From NCBI RefSeq assembly GCF_002874775.1, contig NZ_CP020991.1, forward strand, positions 2,208,451 through 2,272,450: a stretch of 64,000 nt of DNA, in the 5' to 3' direction. Position 1 is the first letter of the stretch, and every line of letters begins with the position of its first letter. The notes under the pieces were generated by a model. That model ran no database searches and had not been told where the DNA came from. It was given only the letters and a program-made list of their open reading frames with translations. The DNA is from Monoglobus pectinilyticus. Its GTDB lineage: Bacteria; Bacillota; Clostridia; Monoglobales; Monoglobaceae. Position numbers and translations under genes: made by a program. Below, piece after piece: positions 53,056 through 61,148 of the stretch.

Positions 53056-53684
53056 TTATATTTTTTCAACTTCTTCTTTAATAAACATAATACAAAAGCT
53101 GATAATCAGAAGAAGACATGAAAACCAGATTGCATGTATTCCATATATTTTAGTAAGCATACCGCCAAGACCGGCGCCTGCGGCAAAAGTCAGTAACACG
53201 CAAAAATAGTAGAACGTTTTTTTCTTTTGTATATAAAAATGTGTAAAGTGATTCCATTGCACTTCTTATATTTTCTATATACATTGTGCTCGCTAAGGAG
53301 GACCTTCAATTTTTCAGAACGTATAAACCTGTATAGCACAGACGAATTATACTAATGAATTTGCCAAAATATCAAGTGAGTTCGGAATAAATCCTACGGT
53401 TAAAAGTAAGCTTATTTCCGCAGCTATAATTAGCTGTCTCCAATGAATTCTTTTCATATATTTAAAATGGCGGTGTATTACTTGTGCTAGATATATTCCG
53501 GTGATAAACGCCAATACCGGAATTGAGCAGCGCACTGCGTTATATAACTTTCCCTGAAATATGTATGAACTCATCAGCACAATATTTCCAATCTGTGCAT
53601 TGGCAAATACTTCCAACAGTAAGTATTTGTGTCTTGAATCTCTGAGAGTGTTAGAAAGACAGCGTTTATAATGGTTTCAGACAT
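53056..53684 (-). pseudogene. DUF1275/YoaK-family membrane protein, frameshifted remnant
   Basis: Pieces of one YoaK-like protein occur in order but in different frames. MSETIINAVFLTLSEIQDTNTYC starts at 53684. Then, in another frame, VFANAQIGNIVLMSSYIFQGK to VGFIPNSLDILANSLV. After a further shift and an in-frame stop comes ASTMYIENIRSAMESLYTFLYTKEK. Another shift leads to VLLTFAAGAGLGGMLTKIYGIHAIWFS near the end. NAQxGNIVLM and NxRSAMESLY are hallmarks of the family. At least three disruptions make sequencing error an unlikely sole cause. It follows the aminotransferase gene by 31 bases. Confidence 0.85.
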
Positions 53685-53715
53685 TTGCCTGGATTTTAAT
53701 GATGGAATTATTCTT

Positions 53716-55002
53716 TTAAGCAGCTTTATTTATTAACTTTTCAAGTGTAACAATTTTTACTGACAGGGCAAATATTTTTGTTGCCAGTTTTATATCTTTC
53801 ATGTTTGCAAATGTAGGAGCTATACGGATATTTTGGTCTTCAGGGTCGTTTCCGTAAGGATATGTAGCTCCTGCCGGAGTAAATGCCACGCCCATTTTAC
53901 TGCAAAGTGTAACTGTGTCGGATGCGCATCCCTTTAAGGTGTTGAACGAGATGAAATATCCGCCGTTTGGTTTTGTCCATTCAGCTATACCGAGCCCGTT
54001 AAGTTCATCGTTTAAGATTTTGTCTACTGCTTCAAATTTGGGGCGCAGTATATCAGCGTGTTTTGCCATATGAGCTTTTATTCCGGCTATATTTTTGAAG
54101 TAGCGGACATGTCTTAACTGGTTTATCTTATCAGGACCGATGGTTGCATACTTTAAAAATCCTTTTATATCAATGAGGTTGGCAGGACTGGAGGCAACAG
54201 CTGATATTCCTGAACCCGGAAATGTTATTTTGCTTGTGGAGCAGAATTCGTAAACCATATCAGGATTTCCGGCTTTTTCGCATTCACTGATAATGTCAGG
54301 AATATCGGTTTCTTCATTTTGATATATTGAGTGTACGCAGTAAGCGTTATCCCAAAAGATTCTAAAGTCCTTTGCTAGAGGTTTTAGGTTCGCAAACCTT
54401 TGTATGGTTTCGTCACTAAAAACTATGCCCATAGGGTTTTCGTATTTTGGCACGCACCATATTCCTTTTATTGTGTCATCAGATGACACAAGTTCTTCGA
54501 CAACATCCATATCAGGACCATTTTCATTCATAGGAACAGGGATAAGTTTCATTCCAAAATGCTCTGTAATAGCAAAATGACGGTCATATCCGGGAGCGGG
54601 GCACAAAAATTTTCTGTCCTCAACCTGACACCATGGTTTCTCTCCAAGAAGCCCATCTGTCATGGCGTGGCTTATAATATCATACATGAGTGTAAGACTG
54701 CTGTTTCCGCCTACTATAACGTTTTCAGGGCGTGTTCCCATCATATCAGCCATAAGCTGTTTTGCTTCCGGGATTCCGTCCAGCCCCCCGTAATTACGGC
54801 AGTCCATACCGCTTTCAGCGTCTAGAATACTTTTAGAGTTTACCGTGTTCAGCATTTCCATTGATAAATTTAGCTGTTCCTTATCCGGCTTTCCTCTGGA
54901 TAAATCTAAATTCAGTTCTAATGCTTTGATTTCTTCCATTTCTGATTTTAGTTTTGATAACTCTTTTTTTAAGTCTTCAGTGCTTAAATCTAAATATGAC
55001 AC
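53716..55002 (-). CDS. PLP-dependent aminotransferase, aspartate aminotransferase Ic-like
   Basis: A 428-residue class I/II-fold aminotransferase of the MocR-like/aspartate aminotransferase Ic group (PF12897 type). The PLP Lys is in FCSTSKITFPGSG, with CPAPGYDRHF, VPKYENPMGI and FWDNAYCVH forming the cofactor site. AAAAGGTGG is 8 bases before a GTG at 55002; the GTG at 55014 is inside that site and is rejected. The amino donor is uncertain; aspartate or alanine are usual. It is divergent from the LysR regulator, which may control it. Confidence 0.87.
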   Translation of the reverse strand: MSYLDLSTEDLKKELSKLKSEMEEIKALELNLDLSRGKPDKEQLNLSMEMLNTVNSKSILDAESGMDCRNYGGLDGIPEAKQLMADMMGTRPENVIVGGNSSLTLMYDIISHAMTDGLLGEKPWCQVEDRKFLCPAPGYDRHFAITEHFGMKLIPVPMNENGPDMDVVEELVSSDDTIKGIWCVPKYENPMGIVFSDETIQRFANLKPLAKDFRIFWDNAYCVHSIYQNEETDIPDIISECEKAGNPDMVYEFCSTSKITFPGSGISAVASSPANLIDIKGFLKYATIGPDKINQLRHVRYFKNIAGIKAHMAKHADILRPKFEAVDKILNDELNGLGIAEWTKPNGGYFISFNTLKGCASDTVTLCSKMGVAFTPAGATYPYGNDPEDQNIRIAPTFANMKDIKLATKIFALSVKIVTLEKLINKAA

Positions 55003-55042
55003 TTGAAATTCCACCTTTTTTATATTTTATTGTATTATTTTC

Positions 55043-55070
55043 TTGACTTATGACATTTAATAAATATAAT
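55043..55070 (+). promoter_or_regulatory. Sigma-A-type promoter of the LysR regulator
   Basis: TTGACT (55043-55048), 16-base spacer, perfect TATAAT (55065-55070). It lies in the 154-base divergent region shared with the aminotransferase. Confidence 0.65.
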
Positions 55071-55156
55071 ATAAAAGTATAAATATGTAAAATGTATTAT
55101 TGATATTATTATTATATCAATTTTGTATAATTAGGTGCATATATGGAGGAAATAAA

Positions 55157-56059
55157 ATGAATATTAACTATGATTATTACCGTATATTCTATTATGTGGC
55201 GAAATATGGAAACTTTACTCAGGCGGCAAATATACTTTTGAATAACCAGCCTAATATAACCCGCTCTATAAAAAAGCTTGAGAACGAATTGGGCTGCACT
55301 TTATTTGTCAGGTCTAATCGTGGAGCCACGCTTACGCCTGAGGGAGAGAAATTATTTGCTCATGTATCTGTGGCGGTTGAACAGTTGCGTGCAGGAGAGG
55401 AGGAGTTGTCGCGCGATAAGAGCCTTCAGAGCGGTACTGTTACTGTAGGGGTTAGTGAAACGGCGCTTCATGGCTTGCTGCTTTCTGTGCTGAATAAGTT
55501 CCGCTCAAAGTATCCGGGAATCAGGATACGTTTGTCAAACCATTCAACGCCTCAGGCTATGTCAGCTCTGCGAAACGGAAGAGTGGACTTGGCGGTTGTA
55601 ACAACGCCGACGGATGTTTCAAACCCTCTTCATGAGTATAGGCTTACAACGTTCAGAGAAATATTAGTGTGCGGAAAGGATTTTTCCCATTTGCAGAACA
55701 AAGTTCTTCAATTAAAAGACTTAACAAAATTTCCTTTAATTTGTCTCGGTAAGGAAACAAAAACAAATGAGTTTTTCAGCAGATTTTTTATGAGCCACGG
55801 TTTAGTCTTTCTGCCGGATATGGAGGCGGCGACTACGGACCAGATTCTGCCTATGGTGAGGAATAATTTAGGGCTTGGTTTTCTGCCGGATATTTTTGCG
55901 GAACCTGCTATTGAAATGGGAGCAATATATGGGCTTAAACTTCAGGAAAAGATACCAAAGAGAGATATATGTTTGCTTAAAAACACAGAACGTCCGTTAA
56001 GCATTGCGGCAAAAGAGCTTGAAAAGATGCTGCTGCAGGAAAAGACTTTATTAGAATAG
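55157..56059 (+). CDS. LysR family transcriptional regulator
   Basis: A 300-residue LysR-type regulator. The N-terminal winged helix reads YYRIFYYVAKYGNFTQAANILLNNQPNITRSIKKLENELG, and a substrate-binding domain follows from about residue 90 (GTVTVGVSETALHG). TGGAGGAAATAAA precedes the ATG at 55157, so an upstream in-frame ATG at 55100 is rejected. The divergent aminotransferase is the likely target; the ligand is unknown. Confidence 0.9.
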   Translation: MNINYDYYRIFYYVAKYGNFTQAANILLNNQPNITRSIKKLENELGCTLFVRSNRGATLTPEGEKLFAHVSVAVEQLRAGEEELSRDKSLQSGTVTVGVSETALHGLLLSVLNKFRSKYPGIRIRLSNHSTPQAMSALRNGRVDLAVVTTPTDVSNPLHEYRLTTFREILVCGKDFSHLQNKVLQLKDLTKFPLICLGKETKTNEFFSRFFMSHGLVFLPDMEAATTDQILPMVRNNLGLGFLPDIFAEPAIEMGAIYGLKLQEKIPKRDICLLKNTERPLSIAAKELEKMLLQEKTLLE

Positions 56060-56590
56060 TTATATAGATTGTAAAATAAGCAACGGCAAAAATAAGATTA
56101 AAAAATATAAAGTTTTTTCATTAAATATCTTGCTTTTAATATGATATCAACGTCTAAAATATTTATGTCTTGATAATGTCTTGATAATTGCAACTATTGG
56201 TAAAATAAAATTAATTGTATGATTTGATATAGCAGTATAAAAAGTGTTTATATAAGTATATTAGTTGACGTTTTTATTTGAAAATAACTATCAAATTAAT
56301 TTGGTATAAATATTTGCTAAAGATTTGTTTAATGCAAGCAGCAGAGAATGTTAAAAAGATTACGTGAATAAAAACAGTATTAATAAGAGCTGTAAACACT
56401 AAATTTATTTGCGGTGTGTTTAATTCAATATTAGTTTGGCTCTAACAATATTTATTGAGATTTTATATTTTTATTATTAGAATTATTTAGATTATGAGTT
56501 TATGAAAGTCTAAGATTGCATTTAAATTTATTTTACTTACGCTAAGAATTTATAAGATATAAGTTGTATATAAAAATTTTTATTAAATCA
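56060..56590. other. AT-rich intergenic stretch between convergent genes
   Basis: About 530 bases with no gene, RNA or clear repeat recognised, ahead of the fba terminator. Confidence 0.6.
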
Positions 56591-56630
56591 AAATAACGCC
56601 GCGGTAATTTGAACTACCGCGGCGTTATTT
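56591..56630. terminator. Strong terminator after fba
   Basis: AAATAACGCCGCGGTA and TACCGCGGCGTTATTT form a perfect 16-bp stem around an 8-base loop, 11 bases past the fba stop on the minus strand. Confidence 0.85.
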
Positions 56631-56640
56631 TATAATTATA

Positions 56641-57492
56641 TTATGCTTTTCCGTTTGAACCAAACAGACGTATTTTTTCAATTACTTTAGCTTTTACATT
56701 TTCTCTGGCAGGTCCAATATATTTTCTCAAATCAAACAAATCCGGTTTTTCTGCAAATATCTCTCTGATTTTATCAGTGTATGCACATCTTAACTCTGTG
56801 TCGATATTAATTTTATTAACTCCAAGAGATATAGCTTTCTTTATACTGTCGTTATCTACTCCTGACGCTCCGTGAAGTACGATAGGCATATTTAGGTCTT
56901 TTTTTATTGTGTCAAGCCTGTCGAAATCAAGTTTTGGTATACCCTTATATTTTCCGTGAGCTGTTCCGATAGCAATGGCCAAATAGTCAACGTTTGTCTC
57001 GTCAACAAACTTTCTTGCTTCTGTCGGGTCGGTGTACATAGCATCCTTCTCATCAACAGAGATATTATCTTCTATACCGCCGAGACGTCCAAGCTCAGCT
57101 TCAACAGAAACGCCAACATCATGTGCGGCTTCAACAACTTTTTGAGTGAGAACAATATTTTCATCAAGCGAAAGATGAGAACCGTCTATCATAACCGATG
57201 ACCAGCCATTTTTTAAACAGTTCATAACAGTTTTAAAGCTGTCGCCGTGGTCAAGATGAAATGCTACAGGAACACTGGCTTTGTTTGCTGCTGTTGTTAT
57301 TACCGCTGAAAGATACTCATATCCGGCATATGAAATAGCGCCGCATGTTGTTTGGATAAATACCGGGGATTTCTCTTCTTCAGCGGCTTCTATAATAGCC
57401 TGGGCAACTTCCATATTAACAGTGTTAAAGGCACCGACTGCGTAACCGTTCTTGTGGGCGTCATCCAAAATTTGCTTACCTGTAACTAACAT
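56641..57492 (-). CDS. fba: Class II fructose-bisphosphate aldolase
   Basis: A zinc-dependent aldolase of glycolysis. Metal and substrate residues are visible in FHLDHGDS, GTAHGKYKG, LHGASGVD and the final KINIDTELR. The 283 residues fit the short class II form. A tagatose-bisphosphate aldolase is the usual alternative, but the linkage to central metabolism favours Fba. GGAGGAAATTTT precedes the ATG; it follows ogg by 28 bases in the same direction. Confidence 0.9.
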   Translation of the reverse strand: MLVTGKQILDDAHKNGYAVGAFNTVNMEVAQAIIEAAEEEKSPVFIQTTCGAISYAGYEYLSAVITTAANKASVPVAFHLDHGDSFKTVMNCLKNGWSSVMIDGSHLSLDENIVLTQKVVEAAHDVGVSVEAELGRLGGIEDNISVDEKDAMYTDPTEARKFVDETNVDYLAIAIGTAHGKYKGIPKLDFDRLDTIKKDLNMPIVLHGASGVDNDSIKKAISLGVNKINIDTELRCAYTDKIREIFAEKPDLFDLRKYIGPARENVKAKVIEKIRLFGSNGKA

Positions 57493-57520
57493 AAAATTTC
57501 CTCCAAATATAATAAATTTT

Positions 57521-58357
57521 TTATTTTTCTATATCATTTTCACGATAATAATAATACATATATTGTTGGGCAAAACCGGCGTAATTGCCGTATTTTTCTG
57601 TTACAAAGCTGTCAGTTTCCTTTTCCTCAACTCCATATACCTGATTTAGAATACGTTTTATCCAGACGTCTTTGGGAAACAGTTCATATCTTCCCATTGA
57701 AAACAAAAGTATACAGTCGGCAACCTTTCCGCCGACACCCTTTATTTTCAGCAGTTCTTTTTTTGCAAGTTCAGTCGGCATTTCGGGAATATCTTTTAGG
57801 TTAACTTCGCCTGACGAGACTTTTTCTGCGGCGTCCATGATATATTTATCACGGTAACCGGCTCTGAGACAAGCTAAATCTTCTATGCTCAGACTGTTTA
57901 AACGTTCAGGTTCAGGGAAAGAATAATACTCTCCCTCAGGAATACCAAGTTTACTGTTGTATTTAAAATCAATCTTGTCTCCGAATTCACGGCACATAGT
58001 CTCAAGTATTTTTTTTATCCTGGGGATATTATTATTTGCCGAAATTATAAATGATATTATAGTTTCCCAAATATCTTGATGAAGAATTCTGATTCCGCCG
58101 CCGAAATCAATACATTTTTTTAGAGTTTCATCGTGGCTTTCAAGATATTTTTTTATTTCAGAATAATCTGTATCAGCGGAAAAATAATTTGTCCAATATT
58201 CATTATCAGAATCAGGGCAGTATATTGTGTCGTTTGACACTCTGCAAACCTTTCCGCCGCAAATGCCGATATAGCCGTTGTCTGACTGGTTCCAGCGGAA
58301 GCATTGTCCGCATTCAAACGTATGTATAGGATCAAAGTCCTGTTTTAAGTAAATCAT
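57521..58357 (-). CDS. ogg: 8-oxoguanine DNA glycosylase, OGG1 type
   Basis: A base-excision repair glycosylase/lyase. The OGG N-terminal domain (ECGQCFRWNQ) is followed by the helix-hairpin-helix-GPD motif LKIKGVGGKVADCILLFSMGRYELFPKDVWIKR, in which Lys of GGKVADC and Asp of FPKDVW match the catalytic pair of hOGG1. The 278 residues fit. Its start overlaps the end of the upstream ATPase gene by 26 bases, implying coupling. The family is annotated elsewhere as 3-methyladenine glycosylase. Confidence 0.88.
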   Translation of the reverse strand: MIYLKQDFDPIHTFECGQCFRWNQSDNGYIGICGGKVCRVSNDTIYCPDSDNEYWTNYFSADTDYSEIKKYLESHDETLKKCIDFGGGIRILHQDIWETIISFIISANNNIPRIKKILETMCREFGDKIDFKYNSKLGIPEGEYYSFPEPERLNSLSIEDLACLRAGYRDKYIMDAAEKVSSGEVNLKDIPEMPTELAKKELLKIKGVGGKVADCILLFSMGRYELFPKDVWIKRILNQVYGVEEKETDSFVTEKYGNYAGFAQQYMYYYYRENDIEK

Positions 58358-59201
58358 TTCTTAATCTCTCTATCTGTTTAATATATATTCTTGATACATG
58401 GAGGGTTTTAACATATATGTTCACATATTTTACTGTTATAGAAGTGTGATATTCAATAGATTCTTTAACGGTGTCTGCAATTTTTCTCGCTTCTTCAACA
58501 ACATTGCATGGATATCTTAAAGACAGCTCAATGTCGAGTATGAGACGGTTTCCTTTAGTAGTGCTGCTTTTTAATTTAAGCAATTTATACATGCTGGGAA
58601 ACCGGGAAGTTTCATATGAACAAATATCAAAAATCGCTTTATGAGAAATTTTGTAATCTCCCAAATAGCTGTAAGTGGGGCGCATAACGGTTTTTTCTTC
58701 AACTATAGTATGGTTTTTGCGATTAAAAAATTGAACCATAGGGTCTATAAAATATCCGGAAAACTGTTTTTTTACTTCAAATGTAGGAACAGGAATCACA
58801 TGCTTTCCGTGTTTAGTTCTCATTTCGTTAGCAATTTTCATCTCTTCAGGAGTTGATACATCTTCAATATAAATAAACTTTTCTATTGGAGAAACTCCGA
58901 TAGCGTCAGCTATTTTATTCGCCATTCTCTCACTTGTACCAATAATTAAAAGCGATTGTATATTATAGTCCGTGATGGCCTTTTTCACTTCATCCTGGTG
59001 AATCTTATCACTAAAAATTGCTCTTCGCACAGACGCAACTTTAGTTGGTTCGCGTTTTGCACTTTTGCCGGCTATAATTTGATTATCCGAGACCAGCAAG
59101 CCGTCGTCTATGATATAATCAATATTATTTTCCCGGGCGACCCACATACTGTGATGTGATTTTCCGGTTCCGGATTTTCCCACAAGTGCATAGACCTTCA
59201 T
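58332..59201 (-). CDS. P-loop ATPase with C-terminal Asp23-like domain
   Basis: AAGGAG is about 8 bases before the ATG at 59201, giving 289 residues. The N-terminal P-loop NTPase has Walker A LVGKSGTGKSHHS and reads as a sensor or kinase-like ATPase; YIIDDGLLVSDNQIIAGKSAKRE follows. Residues about 205-265 (LILDIELSLRYPCNVVEEARKIADTVKESIEYHT then VKYVNIYVKTL) resemble the Asp23/Gls24 alkaline-shock fold. I do not know a named function. It sits 4 bases after rex and overlaps ogg, so it belongs to that unit. Confidence 0.6.
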   Translation of the reverse strand: MKVYALVGKSGTGKSHHSMWVARENNIDYIIDDGLLVSDNQIIAGKSAKREPTKVASVRRAIFSDKIHQDEVKKAITDYNIQSLLIIGTSERMANKIADAIGVSPIEKFIYIEDVSTPEEMKIANEMRTKHGKHVIPVPTFEVKKQFSGYFIDPMVQFFNRKNHTIVEEKTVMRPTYSYLGDYKISHKAIFDICSYETSRFPSMYKLLKLKSSTTKGNRLILDIELSLRYPCNVVEEARKIADTVKESIEYHTSITVKYVNIYVKTLHVSRIYIKQIERLRNDLLKTGL

Positions 59202-59205
59202 AGTA

Positions 59206-59856
59206 TTACTCCTTGTCAAGTTTCTCTTTATTTTCACATTCTGAAATCTTATATGAAAGCCTCATAAGACTGTCGCTTAAATGAACGTTTTCAACTATTA
59301 TTCCTTCTGTTTCAGCAAGTTCGGTATATGAAAAATTCATAAATGCCTTTATTCCCATGCTTATTAAGTCCTCAGCAACAGCTTTCATAGCTTCCTTTGG
59401 AACTGTCAGTATAGCCATTTTGGGATGATTTTCGTCTATAAATTCTTTAATGTCCGCATAATCCATAACCGTAAAGTCGCTGACTTCAGTGCCTATAACT
59501 TCAGGACTTGAATCAAATATTCCTATAAGTTTAAAGCCGCGGCTTTCAAATTTAGTGTTTGTGGCAAAAGTTCTTCCCATATGCCCGGCTCCGACCAAAA
59601 CAGCGGTATAACCACGATTGAGACCAAGTATATTGGCAATCTCAGTCCTGAGCATCTCAACGTTATAGCCGTAGCCCTGCTGACCAAACCCACCGAAACA
59701 GTTGAGATCCTGCCTGATTTGAGAGGCTGTAACTCCCATTCTCTCGCTAAGTTCTTTAGAAGATATTCTTTCGGTTCCGCTGCTGCAAAGGTCTGTTAAA
59801 TGTCTGTAATATCTAGGAAGTCTGTTGATGACAGAACCCGATACTTTTTTATCCAT
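59206..59856 (-). CDS. rex: Redox-sensing transcriptional repressor Rex
   Basis: Rex binds DNA when NADH is low and releases when NADH rises. The N-terminal winged helix (INRLPRYYRHL, SSKELSERMGVTASQIRQDL) and the Rossmann domain with LVGAGHMGR are clear. The 216 residues are normal length. AAGGAG precedes the ATG. Its position after aconitase and isocitrate dehydrogenase suggests it senses NADH from that branch. Confidence 0.96.
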   Translation of the reverse strand: MDKKVSGSVINRLPRYYRHLTDLCSSGTERISSKELSERMGVTASQIRQDLNCFGGFGQQGYGYNVEMLRTEIANILGLNRGYTAVLVGAGHMGRTFATNTKFESRGFKLIGIFDSSPEVIGTEVSDFTVMDYADIKEFIDENHPKMAILTVPKEAMKAVAEDLISMGIKAFMNFSYTELAETEGIIVENVHLSDSLMRLSYKISECENKEKLDKE

Positions 59857-59873
59857 TGTTTATTCTCCTTAAG

Positions 59874-59899
59874 TGCACTGCCGCAAATGCGGCAGTGCA
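59874..59899. promoter_or_regulatory. Perfect 12-bp hairpin between idh and rex
   Basis: TGCACTGCCGCA and TGCGGCAGTGCA pair around AA, directly upstream of the rex ribosome binding site on the minus strand. No T-run follows, so it is not a typical terminator; it may be a processing or stability element that sets the rex level. Confidence 0.55.
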
Positions 59900-59941
59900 A
59901 AAGTAGTTCGGTTTGTGAAGCTGGTCAGAAAAGCCGTAGTA

Positions 59942-61102
59942 TTATGATAATTTTGACATTACATAATCTGCAAACTCTGCAGAAGTTGCTCCGGTATCTC
60001 TTCCGGTTATCTGAAGCTTCTTTTCAGTGTACATACACTCATCAAGAGCGTTTTCAAGCGCCTTAGCTTTATCGGCATAACCAATATGCTCAAGCAGCAT
60101 AACAGCAGCTCTTATGATACTGCATGGGTCTGCATATATGTCTCTTCCTTCCTGAACCATTCTTGGAGCGCTGCCGTGAATAGCTTCAAACATAGCATAG
60201 CGTTTTCCGATATTAGCACTTCCGGCAGTTCCAACTCCGCCCTGGAACTCTGCGGCTTCATCAGTAAGAATATCGCCGTAAAGGTTTGGCAGAACCAAAA
60301 CCTGGAACTGGGTTCTTCTCTTAGGGTCAACAAGTTTTGCTGTCATGATATCAATATACCAGTCGTCCAGTTCGATTCCGGGATAATCCTTAGCCACTTC
60401 TTTGCATACGCTGAGGAAGTTTCCGTCTGTAGTCTTTATTACGTTTGCTTTGGTAACACAAGTAACGCGTGTTTTGCCAGCTTTTTTAGCATATTCAAAA
60501 GCGGCGCGTGCTATTCTTTCTGTTCCTTCATGAGTTTGAACAACAAAATCTATAGCTAAATCGTCTGTAACGTTTACTCCCTTAGAACCAACAGCATAAC
60601 CGCCTTCAGTATTTTCTCTGTAGAACGTCCAGTCTATTCCCTCTTCGGGAACTTTCACGGGTCTCACATTTGCGAATAAGTCAAGAGCCTTGCGCATTGC
60701 AACGTTTGCACTTTCGATATTCGGCCATGGGTCACCCTGTCTTGGTGTTGTTGTGGGGCCCTTTAAAATAACATGGCACTGCTTTAATTCCTCCAAAACA
60801 TCATCCGGAAGCGCTTGGTTAACTTCGGCGCGGTGTTCTATAGTACAGCCGGTAATTTCTTTAAACTCTACTTTTCCGGCTTCTGTTTCGTCTTTTAGCA
60901 AGAACTTTAATATTCTTTCAGCCTGCTCTGTAATAGCCGGTCCGATACCGTCGCCTCCGACAACACCGATTACTATTTTATCAAGTGTGCTGAAATCAAG
61001 AAAATCTTTTTCAGCTTTCATCTTTTCAACACGGTTCAGCTGCTCGCTGAGCACCTGACCGAATTTTTCTTTTGCTTCTGTGATTTGTGTTGTGTAGTCC
61101 AT
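59942..61102 (-). CDS. Isocitrate dehydrogenase, NAD-type
   Basis: A 386-residue beta-decarboxylating dehydrogenase. GVVGGDGIGP, YRENTEGGYAVG, ANVIKTTDG and LPNLYGDILTDEAAEFQGGVG mark the isocitrate/isopropylmalate dehydrogenase family. The N-terminal 35 residues are an extra helical segment. Adjacency to aconitase favours isocitrate over isopropylmalate. It makes 2-oxoglutarate, probably with NAD as cofactor (inferred). Confidence 0.88.
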   Translation of the reverse strand: MDYTTQITEAKEKFGQVLSEQLNRVEKMKAEKDFLDFSTLDKIVIGVVGGDGIGPAITEQAERILKFLLKDETEAGKVEFKEITGCTIEHRAEVNQALPDDVLEELKQCHVILKGPTTTPRQGDPWPNIESANVAMRKALDLFANVRPVKVPEEGIDWTFYRENTEGGYAVGSKGVNVTDDLAIDFVVQTHEGTERIARAAFEYAKKAGKTRVTCVTKANVIKTTDGNFLSVCKEVAKDYPGIELDDWYIDIMTAKLVDPKRRTQFQVLVLPNLYGDILTDEAAEFQGGVGTAGSANIGKRYAMFEAIHGSAPRMVQEGRDIYADPCSIIRAAVMLLEHIGYADKAKALENALDECMYTEKKLQITGRDTGATSAEFADYVMSKLS

Positions 61103-61148
61103 TTATATCTCCTCCTGTATATTGTCTTGCCTGCTTTATAAGTTTTGG

